64,000 nt of DNA from CAWGET01 sp963821715 (GCA_963821715.1 CAWGET010000006.1:806001-870000); one strand, 5' to 3'; shown: positions 27,964 through 37,436, numbered from the stretch's first letter. Numbers and translations: made by a program. Notes: a model not told the origin generated them from the letters alone.

Positions 27964-28641
27964 ATGAAAACTTTCGCAATAATTCCCGCAGGCGGACTGG
28001 GCAAAAGAATTGAATCTTCCCTGCCCAAGCAGTTTATTAAAATTAATAGTAAAGAAATAATCTATTATACTTTAAAAACATTTGACGATTCGGGCTTAAT
28101 CGACCGGATCGTCATCCCTGTAAATAAAGATTACAAAACTCTTCTTAAAAATATCATTTCTGAAAATAAATTTAAAATTCCTATTGACATTGTTGAGGGC
28201 GGAACGGAAAGGCAGGATTCAGTTTATAACGCTTTAAATTCCCTGCAAGCGGCCGATAATGATATTATAGTTGTTCACGATGCCGCTCGTCCTTTGCTTT
28301 CTTTAGAAATATTGAATAGTTCAATAACCGGGGCGAAAAGAAACAAAGCCGCTGTAGTTGCGGTTAAAGCAAAGGATACTTTATTAAAAGGCGGAAATAC
28401 CGTTCAAGAATACATCGATAGATCGGAAATGTATTATGTTCAAACTCCGCAAGTATTCGAATATGGAATATTGAAGAAGGCGATGAATAAAGCCAAAGAA
28501 GAAAATTTTTACGGTACAGACGAATCGATGCTTGTAAAAAGATCCGGTATTGAAATTACAATTGTAGAAGGTTCGTCGTTTAATTTCAAAGTTACGGACC
28601 AAGCTGATTTAGAAATTCTTAAAATGATGATTCAAAAATGA
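27964..28641 (+). CDS. ispD: 2-C-methyl-D-erythritol 4-phosphate cytidylyltransferase
   Basis: Forms CDP-methylerythritol in the non-mevalonate isoprenoid pathway. N-terminal IPAGGLGKRIESSLPKQF holds the nucleotide-binding glycine loop and the two catalytic positive residues. GGTERQDSVYNAL, VHDAARPL and the AVKAKDTL segment are typical, as is the C-terminal GTDESMLVKRSG. The 225 residues fit the family. It is separated from queA by one base. ispF is not in the window. Confidence 0.94.
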   Translation: MKTFAIIPAGGLGKRIESSLPKQFIKINSKEIIYYTLKTFDDSGLIDRIVIPVNKDYKTLLKNIISENKFKIPIDIVEGGTERQDSVYNALNSLQAADNDIIVVHDAARPLLSLEILNSSITGAKRNKAAVVAVKAKDTLLKGGNTVQEYIDRSEMYYVQTPQVFEYGILKKAMNKAKEENFYGTDESMLVKRSGIEITIVEGSSFNFKVTDQADLEILKMMIQK

Positions 28642-28702
28642 AGTTCTTGCAAAAGTAGTCAAAAATAAATAACTTTAATTTTATTATCGATTAAAACTTA
28701 AT

Positions 28703-29371
28703 ATGCTGAATATATTAATAATAGTAATATTCTCCTATTTGGTGGGTTCAATTCCTACCAGTATTATTGTGAGCAAAGCTTTCAAAGGGGTAGATGTACG
28801 AAATTTCGGAAGCGGTAACGCAGGCGGTTCCAACATTTTCCGTTTGATGGGCTGGAAGTATGGTGTAATGGTTATTCTTTTAGATGCACTTAAAGGAGCC
28901 GTTGCAGTTATTTTGATTGCCAGACTTTATCTAGGCGATTTCCCTTTCGCTAACGCAACTCCATTTGATGATTTTACTTTGGTACAGATTATTGCGGGCG
29001 TTTCCGCTGTAATCGGACATATATGGACTGTCTTTGCAGGATTCAAAGGCGGTAAAGGTATAGCAACTTCCCTCGGATTTTTGATCAGCGTTATAACTGT
29101 TGATATGCTTTTGGCTTTAGCTGTGTTCGGACTGGTAGTTTACTTTTCAAAATATATTTCTCTCGCTTCACTATCGGCGGCAGTATCAATTCCCCTTATT
29201 TTAATAGTCCGTGAAAATGTTTTTGGAGTTGATGTTCAAAGTTACGGCACTGTCCTCCCATTTGCGATACTTATGGCTGTATTGATGATTTATACTCATC
29301 GTTCGAACATTGAACGATTGATTGCAGGAAATGAAAACCGGATTTCATTCTCAAAAAAGAAAAATAATTGA
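28703..29371 (+). CDS. plsY: Acyl-phosphate:glycerol-3-phosphate acyltransferase PlsY
   Basis: Integral membrane enzyme that acylates glycerol 3-phosphate at sn-1, starting phospholipid synthesis. The three conserved motifs are visible: GSIPTSIIVSK with VDVRNFGSGNAGGSN, then the ALKG segment, and GHIWTVFAGFKGGKGIAT. Five or more hydrophobic segments fit. At 222 residues it is slightly long because of the loop before the second motif. The stop overlaps the gpsA start by one base (TGATG), so the two genes for glycerophosphate supply and use are translationally coupled. Confidence 0.95.
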   Translation: MLNILIIVIFSYLVGSIPTSIIVSKAFKGVDVRNFGSGNAGGSNIFRLMGWKYGVMVILLDALKGAVAVILIARLYLGDFPFANATPFDDFTLVQIIAGVSAVIGHIWTVFAGFKGGKGIATSLGFLISVITVDMLLALAVFGLVVYFSKYISLASLSAAVSIPLILIVRENVFGVDVQSYGTVLPFAILMAVLMIYTHRSNIERLIAGNENRISFSKKKNN

Positions 29372-30369
29372 TGAAAATTTCTGTACTTGGAGCCGGTGGC
29401 TGGGGAACGACCCTTGCTATTCTTCTCCATTACAACGGGCATAATGTAACTGTTTGGGAATATAACAAAAGCTACGCAAAACAGTTAAACAAAACAAGGC
29501 TTAACAAGCTGTATCTTCCCGGTATAGATATTCCCAAAGAAATAAACATAACTCATTCCCTAGAAGAAGCATGCCATCAGCAGGATATGATCGTGATAGC
29601 CGTCCCTTCGCAGTTTATTAGAGGCGTGCTGAAAAACTGCAAGTCTTACGATTTTAAGGACACAATTTTTACAAGCGTAGCAAAAGGAATTGAGAAAGGG
29701 ACTTTGAAAAGAGTCTCTCAGATTATTAAAGATGAACTACCGAAAATTTCTCTCGATCAGATTGGTGTTTTATCCGGCCCAAGCCACGCTGAGGAAGTAA
29801 GCAAAAGAATTCCCACAGCTGTAGTCGCTGCTTCTGCGAATCACAAAACCTCCAAACAGATTCAACTTGCTTTTATAACTTCATATTTCCGTGTCTATTC
29901 TTCCACGGATTTAATTGGCGTTGAATTGGGCGGATCACTAAAAAATGTGATAGCAATCGGAGCGGGAATTGTGGACGGTGCGGAACTCGGGGACAACACT
30001 AAAGCCGCAATTATGACGCGAGGAATCGCAGAAATGTCGAGACTTGGAACAGCAATGGGCGCAAAAGCGGAAACTTTCGCCGGCTTATCGGGTATGGGCG
30101 ATCTCATTGTTACTTGTATGTCGAAGCATAGCAGAAACAGATTTGTGGGCGAGCAGATAGGTAAGGGCAAAAAGTTAAAAGCTATAATAAAGTCGATGAA
30201 TATGGTTGCCGAGGGTGTGGAAACCTGCCGCTCGGTTCACGAGATTGCGTTAAAACAGAAGATCAGCGCGCCGATAGCTGAAGCAACATATAATATTTTA
30301 TTTGAAGAAAAAGATCCGCAAAAAATTACTTATGATCTGATGACCCGCGATATGAAAGAGGAAGATTAA
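29371..30369 (+). CDS. gpsA: Glycerol-3-phosphate dehydrogenase (NAD(P)+)
   Basis: Reduces dihydroxyacetone phosphate to glycerol 3-phosphate for phospholipid synthesis. The Rossmann motif GAGGWGTTLA is at residues 7-16. GPSHAEEV, the catalytic lysine segment GGSLKNVIAIGAGI, and GLSGMGDLIVTC follow. Start is ATG 29371, overlapping the plsY stop; a TTG three bases earlier is possible. The 332-residue length is typical. It ends the plsY-gpsA pair before a 61-base gap. Confidence 0.95.
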   Translation: MKISVLGAGGWGTTLAILLHYNGHNVTVWEYNKSYAKQLNKTRLNKLYLPGIDIPKEINITHSLEEACHQQDMIVIAVPSQFIRGVLKNCKSYDFKDTIFTSVAKGIEKGTLKRVSQIIKDELPKISLDQIGVLSGPSHAEEVSKRIPTAVVAASANHKTSKQIQLAFITSYFRVYSSTDLIGVELGGSLKNVIAIGAGIVDGAELGDNTKAAIMTRGIAEMSRLGTAMGAKAETFAGLSGMGDLIVTCMSKHSRNRFVGEQIGKGKKLKAIIKSMNMVAEGVETCRSVHEIALKQKISAPIAEATYNILFEEKDPQKITYDLMTRDMKEED

Positions 30370-30430
30370 ACTCAACGCTTTCCTTCTAACTCTCATTTTC
30401 ATAAATTTAACTACACAAAAAATAATTTTA

Positions 30431-32611
30431 ATGAATTCTTCAAACTTAGACCAGCCGGTTCAGTATTTAAAATCCGTAGGACCGAAACGCGCCGAATCTT
30501 TTGCGAAAATCGGCATAAACAAAATACGAGACCTGCTTTTTTATTTTCCCACGCGCTATCTGGATCGAACTACAATACTTAATTCTGTCCGCGTTGTACA
30601 ATATTTGCATAGCGGCTATGAGGGTGAAGTTACTGTAATTGGAAAAGTAGAAGAAAAAGAAACTATCAGATACGGCAAAAAAAGTTTATTCAAAGTTTTA
30701 TTTAAGGATAACGGCGGAAGATTTGAATGTGTCTGGTTTCAAGGCATCAAATTTTTTAAGGATAAATTTAACGAAGGCGAATATTACGCTATTTCCGCTA
30801 AACCAGTTCTGACCAAATTCGGTCATCTGCAGTTTACGCATCCGGATTTTGACAGGTTAGAAGATGAAGAATCCAGCGATTTTTTAAATACCGGAAAAAT
30901 AATTCCCTTTTACAGATTATCAAAAGAATTAAAATCGGGTTATATCGGCGATCTAAGTCTTCGAAAAATAATTCATAATGCAGTAGAAAACTACGCAAAT
31001 GAAATTCAGGAAATGTTACCGGAAGAAATAGTTGGCAAACAAAAATTGTGCGGTCTTTCGGACGCGGTTGTAAATATTCATTTTCCTGAAAGCAAGGAAA
31101 AATTGAACGAAGCACAGAACCGGTTCAAGTTCGAAGAATTATTTTTTCTCGAACTTCTTGTTGCTCTTCGCAAAAATATTCATAAAGAAAATATAGAAGG
31201 AGTTTCGCTTAAGGTTTCTACTGACTTAGTTAAAAATTTTCTTAAAGGGCTTCCTTTCGAGCTAACGGATTCACAGTTGAAAGTATTACATGAAATCCGG
31301 CTAGATCTTGAAGACTCTAAACCTATGAACCGGCTTCTGCAGGGGGATGTAGGAAGCGGTAAAACTATTGTGGCTTTAATTGCAATGCTGATTGCAGTTG
31401 ACAGCGGTTACCAGGCTGCTATTATGGCTCCGACCGAAATTTTGGCTAACCAGCATTTTATCAATATAAAAGAAATCTTAAAAGATTTTGATATAAAAGT
31501 AAATTTGTTGATCGGCGGACAAAAAAAATCGCAACGTAAAAAAGAACTTGAAGAAATTGAAGCAGGAGGAAAAAGCATAATTATCGGCACCCACGCTCTG
31601 CTCGAAGACAATGTTCTCTTCGATAAATTAGGTTTGGTAATTATCGACGAGCAGCACAGATTCGGAGTTGTGCAGCGTTCGAAGCTGATACGCAAAGGCT
31701 CGATGCCTAATGTTCTTGTGATGACAGCTACACCGATTCCGCGGACATTATCCCTGACACTTTACGGAGATCTAGATGTTTCCTCGATTGACGAAATGCC
31801 GAAAGACAGAATTCCTGTAAAAACATTTGTGCGGGGAGAAAAAAAACTTCCACAAATTTACCAGTTTATCAAAGAAAAGATTAATGAAGGATATCAGACT
31901 TTTATGGTTTATCCGCTGGTTGAAGAATCGGAAAAGCTCGATTTGAAAGCGGCGGAAACCCACTTTGAAGAATTAAAAAAATCATTTTTTAATGATGTAA
32001 AAATCGGGATGATACACGGCAAAATGAACTGGCGCGATAAAGAAAAAGCGATGAAAGACTTCGCCGACAAAGAATATGATCTTCTCATTTCAACTACCGT
32101 TATTGAAGTAGGAATTGATGTTCCGGAAGCAAATATAATGGTCATCAATGATGCTTTTAGATTCGGGCTATCTCAGCTTCATCAGCTGCGTGGAAGAGTA
32201 GGCAGAGGGAAAAAGCAAGCTTACTGTATTTTGGTTACAAATGACAATGCTGCGATCAATCCTAAAAATGTAAATTTGGATTTTGAATATATGTCGAAGT
32301 CTGAGATCGAGAAAAATAAATCGCGAATACGATTGAACGCGATGGTAAAATATACTGACGGATTTAAATTATCTGAAATTGATTTGAAGCTGCGCGGACC
32401 CGGAGATATTTTCGGAACGAAACAAAGCGGTTTACCGGAGCTAAAATATGCCGATCTCGTGAATGATTTTGAAATTATTGTAAAAGCGAAAGAAGAAGCA
32501 TTCAAAATTATTGAAGAAGATCAAAAACTGAAAAAACCGGAACATCAAAAATTAAAAAAGATTTTGATAGAACTCTATTCCGAAAATTTGAATTATTCTA
32601 AGATTGCATAA
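30431..32611 (+). CDS. recG: ATP-dependent DNA helicase RecG
   Basis: Superfamily 2 helicase that reverses stalled replication forks and branch-migrates Holliday junctions. The N-terminal wedge/OB domain is present (residues ~1-230, starting with VGPKRAESFAKIGI). The helicase motifs are LLQGDVGSGKTIVA at ~301-314, APTEILANQH, IIDEQHRFGV, MTATPIPRTLS, ISTTVIEVGIDVPEA and QLHQLRGRVGRG. The C-terminal GDIFGTKQSG segment is typical. It is full length at 726 residues. It is the last plus-strand gene before the accessory region. Confidence 0.96.
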   Translation: MNSSNLDQPVQYLKSVGPKRAESFAKIGINKIRDLLFYFPTRYLDRTTILNSVRVVQYLHSGYEGEVTVIGKVEEKETIRYGKKSLFKVLFKDNGGRFECVWFQGIKFFKDKFNEGEYYAISAKPVLTKFGHLQFTHPDFDRLEDEESSDFLNTGKIIPFYRLSKELKSGYIGDLSLRKIIHNAVENYANEIQEMLPEEIVGKQKLCGLSDAVVNIHFPESKEKLNEAQNRFKFEELFFLELLVALRKNIHKENIEGVSLKVSTDLVKNFLKGLPFELTDSQLKVLHEIRLDLEDSKPMNRLLQGDVGSGKTIVALIAMLIAVDSGYQAAIMAPTEILANQHFINIKEILKDFDIKVNLLIGGQKKSQRKKELEEIEAGGKSIIIGTHALLEDNVLFDKLGLVIIDEQHRFGVVQRSKLIRKGSMPNVLVMTATPIPRTLSLTLYGDLDVSSIDEMPKDRIPVKTFVRGEKKLPQIYQFIKEKINEGYQTFMVYPLVEESEKLDLKAAETHFEELKKSFFNDVKIGMIHGKMNWRDKEKAMKDFADKEYDLLISTTVIEVGIDVPEANIMVINDAFRFGLSQLHQLRGRVGRGKKQAYCILVTNDNAAINPKNVNLDFEYMSKSEIEKNKSRIRLNAMVKYTDGFKLSEIDLKLRGPGDIFGTKQSGLPELKYADLVNDFEIIVKAKEEAFKIIEEDQKLKKPEHQKLKKILIELYSENLNYSKIA

Positions 32612-32625
32612 GTCGGACTTTGAAT

Positions 32626-32763
32626 TTAACCGATTCTCTCCAATGCTTTTTTTGAAATATATTCACCGAACTGATTTAACAATTATTTCCGTTCATCAGG
32701 TATCAACTCGAAAGTATCTTTCAGTCGCTTAACTTTTGATACTATTTCATTTAATACCGGCAT
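32626..32763 (-). pseudogene. Remnant resembling an ArsC-like tyrosine phosphatase N-terminus
   Basis: From the ATG at 32763 the frame reads ~26 residues ending FELIPDERK, hits TAA, then continues 18 residues (LNQFGEYISKKALERIG) to a second stop. The 'EERK...L...Y I' pattern resembles the N-terminus of the low-molecular-weight phosphatases that serve as arsenate reductases in Flavobacteria. The CxxxxxR catalytic loop is missing. It is the last element of the Acr3/thioredoxin operon, where such an enzyme would be expected. Assignment is tentative. Confidence 0.35.
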
Positions 32764-32784
32764 AATATTTCTTTCATATTTTAA

Positions 32785-33486
32785 TTAAAATGTTGTATAT
32801 ACTAGATAAACTCCGCCAAGAACTACAAGAATCCCGCAAACTTTTTTAATCAATATTATTGTTCTAGATCCCTCGCTCCAGTTCAGATATTTCTGCACTT
32901 TTCCTGTTAATGTTCCTGCGCTAACTATGACAGAGCAATGCCCAATACCAAAAGCGAGAAGAAAAATTATAGCAAGCAAATAGTTTGTCTGTGCAGTTTG
33001 AAATACTATACCGAGAACGGGCGCCATATAAGCGAATGTGCAGGGTCCGAGAGCAATACCGAATATCAATCCGAGAATTAAGGCTGCAAGCAGTCCTTTC
33101 TTTTTGGTTTGTTTTAGTCCTGCGCTGTTCCAATCAAATTTAATTATATCAAGTAAATATAAGCCCACCAAAAAGAAAATAGCCGCCACAAAATAATTAC
33201 CGTAAACGCCAACATCGCCCATTAATCTTCCAAACGAAGCGGTAATTATTCCTATTAAAGCAATAGTAATCAATATACCAACAGAAAAAATAAGTGAAAT
33301 ATTAAACGTCCTCCCAACGGAAATTTTTCCCTGGGAACTAATAAAACCAACCACGAGCGGGATGCTTGATAAATGACAGGGCGAAAGTAAAATTGATAAA
33401 ATTCCCCACGCAAAAGATGCGACAAGAGCGAGCCAGACAGTGCCGGTCATTGCTTCGTAAAGCGTTGTAAAAAGGGATTCAAACAT
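32785..33486 (-). CDS. CcdA/DsbD-type transmembrane thiol electron carrier
   Basis: Six-helix membrane protein of 233 residues that moves reducing equivalents from cytoplasmic thioredoxin across the inner membrane. The two redox cysteines of the family are at Cys37 (LLSPCHLSSIP) and Cys149 (ALGPCTFAYMAP). The ATG at 33486 is chosen because GGAG precedes it; an upstream start at 33531 adds 15 non-hydrophobic residues. It follows the thioredoxin-like lipoprotein gene by 81 bases in the Acr3 operon, so that lipoprotein is the likely electron acceptor. No haem-attachment genes are near, arguing against a cytochrome c role. Confidence 0.88.
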   Translation of the reverse strand: MFESLFTTLYEAMTGTVWLALVASFAWGILSILLSPCHLSSIPLVVGFISSQGKISVGRTFNISLIFSVGILITIALIGIITASFGRLMGDVGVYGNYFVAAIFFLVGLYLLDIIKFDWNSAGLKQTKKKGLLAALILGLIFGIALGPCTFAYMAPVLGIVFQTAQTNYLLAIIFLLAFGIGHCSVIVSAGTLTGKVQKYLNWSEGSRTIILIKKVCGILVVLGGVYLVYTTF

Positions 33487-33567
33487 TAAATCTCCAAGTT
33501 GGTCAACAGAGCGCTGATTTATTGAATGCAACGGGTTTTTTCTAACTTTAATCCATGTTTATAAGTT

Positions 33568-33981
33568 TTATCCGTCCGATCTGCGGTCTATTTTTTCTAC
33601 TTTTAATCCATGCGCCTGCAGCGCCTTATCAATTTCTGCTTCCGGATAAAATCCTTCGTGCCGATGAAACTCCTTTCCTTTTTCATCTAAAAAGACCTGA
33701 GTGGGAATTAGTTTTATTCCATATTCCTGCGCAAAATGTTTTTCTTCCGGTTTCCATACATCGTGAAAAACAACATTAATCTGATCGCCGTACTTGGCTT
33801 CAATGGCTTTCATTACCGGCTGCATCTGTTTACAAGGAATGCAGTTTACAGAGCCAAGTTCAACAAATGTAACTTTTGCTTTTGTAACTCCATCATTCTT
33901 TTTAGTTTCATCTTTGCTTTGTGCGTCGCATCCGGTAAAGAAAAATAAAAAAGCGATTAATAACATTATTGTAACTTTCAT
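33568..33981 (-). CDS. Thioredoxin-fold lipoprotein
   Basis: The 137-residue protein begins with a lipoprotein signal; the lipobox FFTGC puts the lipidated cysteine at Cys18. The thioredoxin domain has the CIPC active site (Cys47, Cys50) and the cis-proline motif LIPTQVFLDEKG. It should be tethered in the periplasm, reduced by the CcdA-like protein encoded next, and act as a thiol reductase. The small cytoplasmic thioredoxin gene ends three bases before this one begins. The substrate is unknown; arsenic context suggests protection or reactivation of thiols. Confidence 0.87.
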   Translation of the reverse strand: MKVTIMLLIAFLFFFTGCDAQSKDETKKNDGVTKAKVTFVELGSVNCIPCKQMQPVMKAIEAKYGDQINVVFHDVWKPEEKHFAQEYGIKLIPTQVFLDEKGKEFHRHEGFYPEAEIDKALQAHGLKVEKIDRRSDG

Positions 33982-33984
33982 TTT

Positions 33985-34224
33985 CTATTCTCCGTTTATC
34001 CATTTTATTAGTTGATCGTCTTTAGGAATAATGCCAACGCTCTTGACTTTCTCATCAATAACTAAACCTGGGGTCATCATAATCCCGTAGTTCATCATTT
34101 CCTTGATGTCGGTTACTTTTTCAATTATCGCGTCAATGTTATTTGCATTAACAAGTTCTCTCACTTTGGCTTCGAGCGTTTGGCATTTTTTGCAGCCTGT
34201 GCCGAGTATTTTTACTGACGTCAT
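33985..34224 (-). CDS. Small thioredoxin-like redox-active disulfide protein
   Basis: A minimal thioredoxin-fold protein of 79 residues with active site GCKKC (Cys11, Cys14) and the cis-proline segment IMMTPGLVIDEKV. It belongs to the 'redox-active disulfide protein 2' group often found beside permeases and CcdA proteins. It has no signal peptide, so it is cytoplasmic and may feed electrons to the CcdA-like carrier. The ATG has AAGGA at good spacing. It lies 121 bases after acr3 in the same direction. Confidence 0.9.
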   Translation of the reverse strand: MTSVKILGTGCKKCQTLEAKVRELVNANNIDAIIEKVTDIKEMMNYGIMMTPGLVIDEKVKSVGIIPKDDQLIKWINGE

Positions 34225-34345
34225 TTTATCCTTTATTATATATTAATTCCTTTAACAAATCTGTCCGCTTCATTTTCTCGTAATAATTCTCACAGTTTTA
34301 TCCGGTAATTCGCTATTATATTTTTATTCATACAAACTCCTGACT

Positions 34346-35431
34346 TTAAGGACAAACATTTGGCGCTTCTATATCACCCTTTTCAACTTCACCACCAAAA
34401 TATTTTTTCTGAAACCAGAGAGCAACGTTCACCAACGCAATCAATACCGGCACTTCTACCAAGGGACCAATAACGGCGGCGAATGCTTCGCCGCTGTTTA
34501 TTCCGAATACCGCTATTGCAACAGCTATAGCCAATTCAAAATTATTACTTGCCGCAGTAAATGAAAGTGTTGTTGTTTTTGAATAATCCGCTCCGATTTT
34601 TTTACCCATATAAAATGAAACAAAGAACATTATCACAAAATATAGTACCAACGGAATAGCAATTCTTACAACATCCAAAGGTATCTTCACAATGTATTCG
34701 CCTTTAAGCGAAAACATAACGATTATTGTAAAGAGAAGAGCAATCAAAGTAATCGGACTAATCTTCGGTATAAATTTATTTTCATACCAATCTTTAGTTT
34801 TTATTTTCAGCGCAATGAACCTAGTTAGCATCCCCGCGAAAAATGGAATCCCAAGATAGATTAAAACGCTTTCAGCTATCTGCCCGATAGTAATATCAAC
34901 GGCGAAAGTTTGTAATCCGAGCCATTCGGGTAAAACTGTTAAAAACACATACGCGTAAACGGAAAAGAAGAGTACTTGAAATATTGAGTTGAAGGCAACA
35001 AGCCCGGCTGCATATTCGGTATCGCCTTTAGCAAGCTGATTCCAAACAATAACCATTGCAATGCAGCGCGCTAATCCAATTAGAATTACGCCAGCCATAT
35101 ATTCCGGATAATCCTGCAGAAATAATACCGCAAGTACAAACATTAGAACCGGACCGATGAGCCAGTTTTGGATTAACGACAATGTAAGAATTTTTACATT
35201 TCTGAAAACATCGGGCAATTCCTCGTAACGCACTTTTGCAAGCGGCGGGTACATCATCAATATTAATCCGATTGCAATTGGAATATTAGTTGTTCCAACT
35301 CTGAAAGAATCCCAGAACTTTGCAACCGAAGGGAGTAAATGTCCCGAAAAAACTCCGATAAACATTGCTAGAAAAATCCACAATGTTAAATATCTATCTA
35401 AAAACGAGAGTTTTTTTGTTAGGCTGCTCAT
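34346..35431 (-). CDS. acr3: Acr3-type arsenite efflux transporter
   Basis: Ten-helix exporter of the bile/arsenite/riboflavin transporter superfamily that extrudes arsenite, driven by proton exchange. The conserved cysteine lies in GLARCIAMVIVWN (Cys123), essential in characterised Acr3. The C-terminal FTAASNNFELAIAVAIA segment is also diagnostic. At 361 residues it is full length. The start has a GGAAA-type site. It leads a minus-strand operon with two thioredoxin-like genes and the CcdA-like gene. No ArsR regulator is seen next to it, so control may be by an unlinked factor. Confidence 0.95.
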   Translation of the reverse strand: MSSLTKKLSFLDRYLTLWIFLAMFIGVFSGHLLPSVAKFWDSFRVGTTNIPIAIGLILMMYPPLAKVRYEELPDVFRNVKILTLSLIQNWLIGPVLMFVLAVLFLQDYPEYMAGVILIGLARCIAMVIVWNQLAKGDTEYAAGLVAFNSIFQVLFFSVYAYVFLTVLPEWLGLQTFAVDITIGQIAESVLIYLGIPFFAGMLTRFIALKIKTKDWYENKFIPKISPITLIALLFTIIVMFSLKGEYIVKIPLDVVRIAIPLVLYFVIMFFVSFYMGKKIGADYSKTTTLSFTAASNNFELAIAVAIAVFGINSGEAFAAVIGPLVEVPVLIALVNVALWFQKKYFGGEVEKGDIEAPNVCP

Positions 35432-35691
35432 TTGTTTCCTTTCTTTTTCTAATTTCTTTTTATTGATTATAACTAATGTTACGTCTATTGTATAAATTCG
35501 TAAAGACAGTAATCATTTCGTGACTCTCCGATAAAAGCTTGCTTTTATTTTTCAGAAGAATGGCAAAATCTTCTCTTTTTGATTTAGAGCAATTAAAACT
35601 TTAATTAAGTATTTAACTTTTTTTAAACTCACCCCATTAGGTTTTCTTTTAATTATCAAATCTGTAAAGTGGCTATCCAAAAGTAAATGAT

Positions 35692-35841
35692 TTAACTCTG
35701 AATTTGTTTCAGGGCTAAATGTACTACTTGCGGGCGAATAACCAGATCCGCTCCTCTTAATCTAAGTTTAGACAATTTAAAAGAAGTGATACCTTCAACA
35801 CAATAAAGTATTTCTGAAACATTCTGATTGCCATTATTCAT
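35692..35841 (-). pseudogene. Possible patatin-like phospholipase C-terminal fragment
   Basis: A 49-codon frame starts at ATG 35841, overlapping the permease stop by 8 bases. It contains SKLRLRGADLVIRPQV, which resembles the C-terminal 'L..ADVVIRPDV' segment of patatin/NTE-family phospholipases. The catalytic GxSxG and Asp parts are absent. It could instead be a translated microprotein, but the likeness to an internal family motif favours a deletion remnant. The remaining 260 bases to acr3 hold only that gene's upstream region; no operator was recognised. Confidence 0.35.
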
Positions 35842-37150
35842 TCTTCGAATTCATAGTCCTTAATTTTATTTTTTTAAATTCTCTATTTCTAATTTTTCTA
35901 TAAAAATACTCCAATAGAAATGAGGCTGCGAATGTAATTATCGTTCCGTAAAATACTGCCCTTTGATCTAACCATTGAAAATAAAGAAGTAAAATGAAAA
36001 CGAAACTGATAATTAGGAGGTTTGTTGAAACAATAAATCTATTTCCTCCTATATCCTTAATCAATTTCAAGTGGGCCAAGAGAACAAAAATATAGATAAC
36101 TGTAAATACTGAGCTTGTGATAGCTGCAATTCCTCCTATGTTAAATAGGAGAGCAAATAATAAGCCTAATCCCGCAGTTATATACAGCCCCTCAGATGTA
36201 CCGAACCATTCTTTTCGCTCAAAGAATTCCGGAAGTTCGCCTTCTTTAGCAAATGAATAAGCAATATTTGCACCTCCAAAAAGTGTTGCATTCAAAGCAG
36301 AAGAAATAGAAAATAACGCTCCTATTGAAATTAGCATAAAACCAAAATTACCAAGAAACGGTTTGGCAGCAACGGCAAGAGCATTTTCTTGTGATGCGAT
36401 AAGTGTACTCAGGGGAAGATTACCTACAGCAGCAAGGGCAACTCCAACGTAAACAAAAGAAACCGCCATGATACTAATAATAATTGCTTTGGGAACATTT
36501 TTCTGAGGATTATCCATATTTTCAGAAATATTTGTAATGAGTCCAAACCCCATATATGATAGGAAAAAGATTACGGAAGCATGAATAACACCCGTAAATC
36601 CAGATGAACTAAATGTTGGGTTAATTAATTCCGGTTTTATAGTAAACAGACCGCCAACAATAAAAACGCCTAATATTAATAGTTTAACTAGTACAATGTA
36701 AAACTCGGCTTTACCAATTGCTTTTGATCCAAAGAAATTTAATGCTGTAAAGAAGGATATAACTGAAGCCTCAGTAATTCCTATAGCTAAAGAGGTTACT
36801 TTAAAACCAAATAGCGGAAGAAAATAACCGGAGAATCCTTTTGCGAATAAAGCAATTGATACGACATAACTTAACCATAATAGAATACTTAAAGCTCCAA
36901 CTGTAACTGTATCGCCAAATCCTTTTAATATAAATGCAATTGGTCCGGCGTTTGAAATAATTTTTTTACCAAATTTTGTATATGAGTATGCCACGGCAAA
37001 AGCATATAAAGCAGAAAGTACAAACGTCTCCGGCAGATTCTGTTTTGCTAATTTAGCGCCCACTCCAAAAATCGAGAAGATGCTGGCGCCGACCATTGTA
37101 CCAACAGCCATCGAAACTGCGCCCCAAAGTGTAATTTTCTTTTGCCTCAT
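35834..37150 (-). CDS. APC-family amino acid/amine permease
   Basis: Membrane transporter of 438 residues with about 12 hydrophobic segments. The APC signature GAVSMAVGTMVGASIFSIFG in helix 1 is where substrate and ion bind, and SYMGFGLITNISENMDNPQK in the helix 6 region is typical. The substrate cannot be read. The gene is alone between the Acr3 operon and the FmdE gene, with 286 bases upstream. That gap contains a hairpin downstream of FmdE and otherwise AT-rich DNA with no recognised gene. Confidence 0.9.
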   Translation of the reverse strand: MRQKKITLWGAVSMAVGTMVGASIFSIFGVGAKLAKQNLPETFVLSALYAFAVAYSYTKFGKKIISNAGPIAFILKGFGDTVTVGALSILLWLSYVVSIALFAKGFSGYFLPLFGFKVTSLAIGITEASVISFFTALNFFGSKAIGKAEFYIVLVKLLILGVFIVGGLFTIKPELINPTFSSSGFTGVIHASVIFFLSYMGFGLITNISENMDNPQKNVPKAIIISIMAVSFVYVGVALAAVGNLPLSTLIASQENALAVAAKPFLGNFGFMLISIGALFSISSALNATLFGGANIAYSFAKEGELPEFFERKEWFGTSEGLYITAGLGLLFALLFNIGGIAAITSSVFTVIYIFVLLAHLKLIKDIGGNRFIVSTNLLIISFVFILLLYFQWLDQRAVFYGTIITFAASFLLEYFYRKIRNREFKKIKLRTMNSKNE

Positions 37151-37376
37151 GTTCGCATAAGTTTTGATTTATGAAAAACATTTCGTTAGCTAAATAAAAG
37201 TACTCAACATATAACAGTAGTATTTATTACAGCAATTATAAGAAATATCAACTGTTTAAATATAAATAATAAATAATGTTGCAGCTGTCATTAATTAGCA
37301 CGACAGTCACTTTTGATTTACGAGATGCGTTTTTATGAACCGGTTTATATTCATTTGTTATTTAATCTAAAATTTC

Positions 37377-37403
37377 TGCCTCCTCTCAATTCGAAAGGAG
37401 GCA
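37377..37403 (-). terminator. Hairpin downstream of the FmdE-like gene
   Basis: TGCCTCCT and AGGAGGCA form a perfect 8-base stem with an 11-base loop, 34 bases after the stop of the minus-strand FmdE gene. The tract after it is A/T rich but not a clean T-run. Confidence 0.55.
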
Positions 37404-37436
37404 ATAGTCTAATTACAGATTATCTAAATTATTTTA

